Origin: a bacterium
GTDB lineage: Bacteria; Elusimicrobiota; Elusimicrobia; UBA1565; UBA9628
Assembly (NCBI GenBank): GCA_021790955.1
Contig: JAJYFI010000018.1
Location: 1 to 11,714 of the forward strand
DNA: 11,714 nt
Direction of reading: 5' to 3'
Made by a program: the position numbers and the translations under genes. A model generated the notes under the pieces. That model saw nothing but the letters and a program-made list of their open reading frames with translations. It made no database searches and had not been told where the DNA came from. Positions 11,025-11,714 of the stretch are shown in pieces (position 1 is the first letter of the stretch; each line of letters begins with the position of its first letter).

Positions 11025-11714
11025 TCAGTTGCTCATGAGCGAGCGGCCGCGGTAGTTGAAGTAATACGTCAGGGCCACGATGGGGGTGGCGCCGGAGAAA
11101 TAGTTGTGCTCGTAGGCGGGGAGCATGACCCCGGCCCTCCAGGTCAGCGCTTGGTCGGGGGTGTCGGGCCAGGTCGCCTCCAGTTCGGGCACGATCGAGA
11201 GGTAGTTCCAGGGAGCCGCGGTCGCCGCTCCGAACGGCGAGAAGTCGGCTTGATTCTGTCCGAAGGCCTCCACGACGTAGCCGAAAACGTGCTTCTCGTC
11301 GAGGATCTGCTCGAAGGCGAGCGAATAGATGAACTGCTGGCCCGGCCGCTCCTGCGCGCTGTCGCAGACGCCGCCGGCGCCGCAGAGGGAGGAGGTGTAG
11401 GGGTTTTGAAAGTAGCTCGCCGCCTGGGCGTAGACCTCGAAGGGCTTGAACCGCTTGTGGGCCATGATGAAGAGGCCTTCGAGGTTTTCGTTCTGGGAGC
11501 TCACGAAGGAGAGCTCCGTCGCGATCGCCGGCTTCGCGCGCAAGTCGCTCGTGTCCTCGTCCCGGGTGATCTGCCAGCCGAAGTTGAACTGCGTCGCCTC
11601 GAAATAGGCTTCCCGCTCGAAGGGGACGATGGGCCGGGAGGCGTAAAAGCCCAGGCGGTGGCCGAGCCCGAAGCCGAAATTCTGCGTGTTCTCCATGAAA
11701 TAGCGTTTGTCGGG
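11025..11714 (-). CDS. Putative outer-membrane beta-barrel protein, C-terminal part
   Basis: The frame is open at the right edge (PDKRYF precedes the first Met at 11696), so the signal peptide and N-terminus lie outside the window; about 229 residues are seen. Alternating aromatic and polar strands are regular: NFGFGLGHRLGFYASRP, AYFEATQFNFGWQI, IATELSFVSS, FEVYAQAASYF, FIYSLAFEQIL, FGYVVEAFGQN, LTWRAGVMLPAY and a last strand TPIVALTYYFNYR. Turns and loops are rich in D, N, S and P. Two cysteines close together (SLCGAGGVCDS) may cap an outer loop. Such barrels act as pores, transporters or enzymes; no specific family is recognised. Its stop is about 48 bases before the promoter of the next minus-strand gene, and the terminator at 10824-10860 could also end this transcript. 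Confidence 0.65.
   Translation of the reverse strand, partial: PDKRYFMENTQNFGFGLGHRLGFYASRPIVPFEREAYFEATQFNFGWQITRDEDTSDLRAKPAIATELSFVSSQNENLEGLFIMAHKRFKPFEVYAQAASYFQNPYTSSLCGAGGVCDSAQERPGQQFIYSLAFEQILDEKHVFGYVVEAFGQNQADFSPFGAATAAPWNYLSIVPELEATWPDTPDQALTWRAGVMLPAYEHNYFSGATPIVALTYYFNYRGRSLMSN

Overview
The window is GC-rich bacterial DNA. Most genes prefer C-ending codons (gcc, ctc, ggc, cgc). Signal peptides, two lipoprotein signals and two beta-barrel-like proteins point to a cell with an outer membrane. The mix (an RF-1-like GGQ protein, a large GT-C-type membrane protein, sequence with no close model relative) suits an uncultured phylum such as Elusimicrobiota or Acidobacteriota, but no marker here fixes the taxonomy. 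Several abrupt breaks make an assembled metagenome contig, or a much rearranged genome, plausible.

Layout. (1) 1-1089: the middle of a leucyl aminopeptidase, cut and joined out of frame to the C-terminal part of a BioA-type aminotransferase. A diiron ferritin-like gene overlaps the bioA end, and a hairpin terminator closes the unit. (2) 1700-3007: an intergenic stretch with hairpins and a consensus-like promoter, then an exported PHP-domain phosphoesterase. (3) about 3058-4990: a patchwork of lower GC holding a RES toxin remnant without its N-terminus, tRNA-Ala(GGC), a short GC-rich gene remnant and a membrane-anchored SGNH hydrolase. (4) 4983-8580, minus strand: lysA, a small secreted protein and a GT-C-type membrane glycosyltransferase, with overlapping ends as in a tightly coupled operon. 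(5) 8680-9987, plus strand: a putative outer-membrane protein and a proline-rich lipoprotein with an extra C-terminal membrane helix. (6) 9995-11714, minus strand: one open frame joining an RF-1/GGQ ribosome-release-like domain, a lipoprotein signal and a rhodanese domain. It is preceded by a promoter with tandem 14-bp repeats, a structured leader and a strong intrinsic terminator. An outer-membrane protein then runs off the window edge.

Biology. lysA supplies lysine and consumes meso-diaminopimelate. The GT-C protein, SGNH hydrolase, secreted protein and barrels suggest envelope and glycan work. The most unusual item is the GGQ-lipoprotein-rhodanese frame with its attenuator-like leader. Next are the diiron gene coupled to bioA, the exported PHP enzyme and the doubly anchored lipoprotein. 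No CRISPR array, transposase or rRNA was seen.
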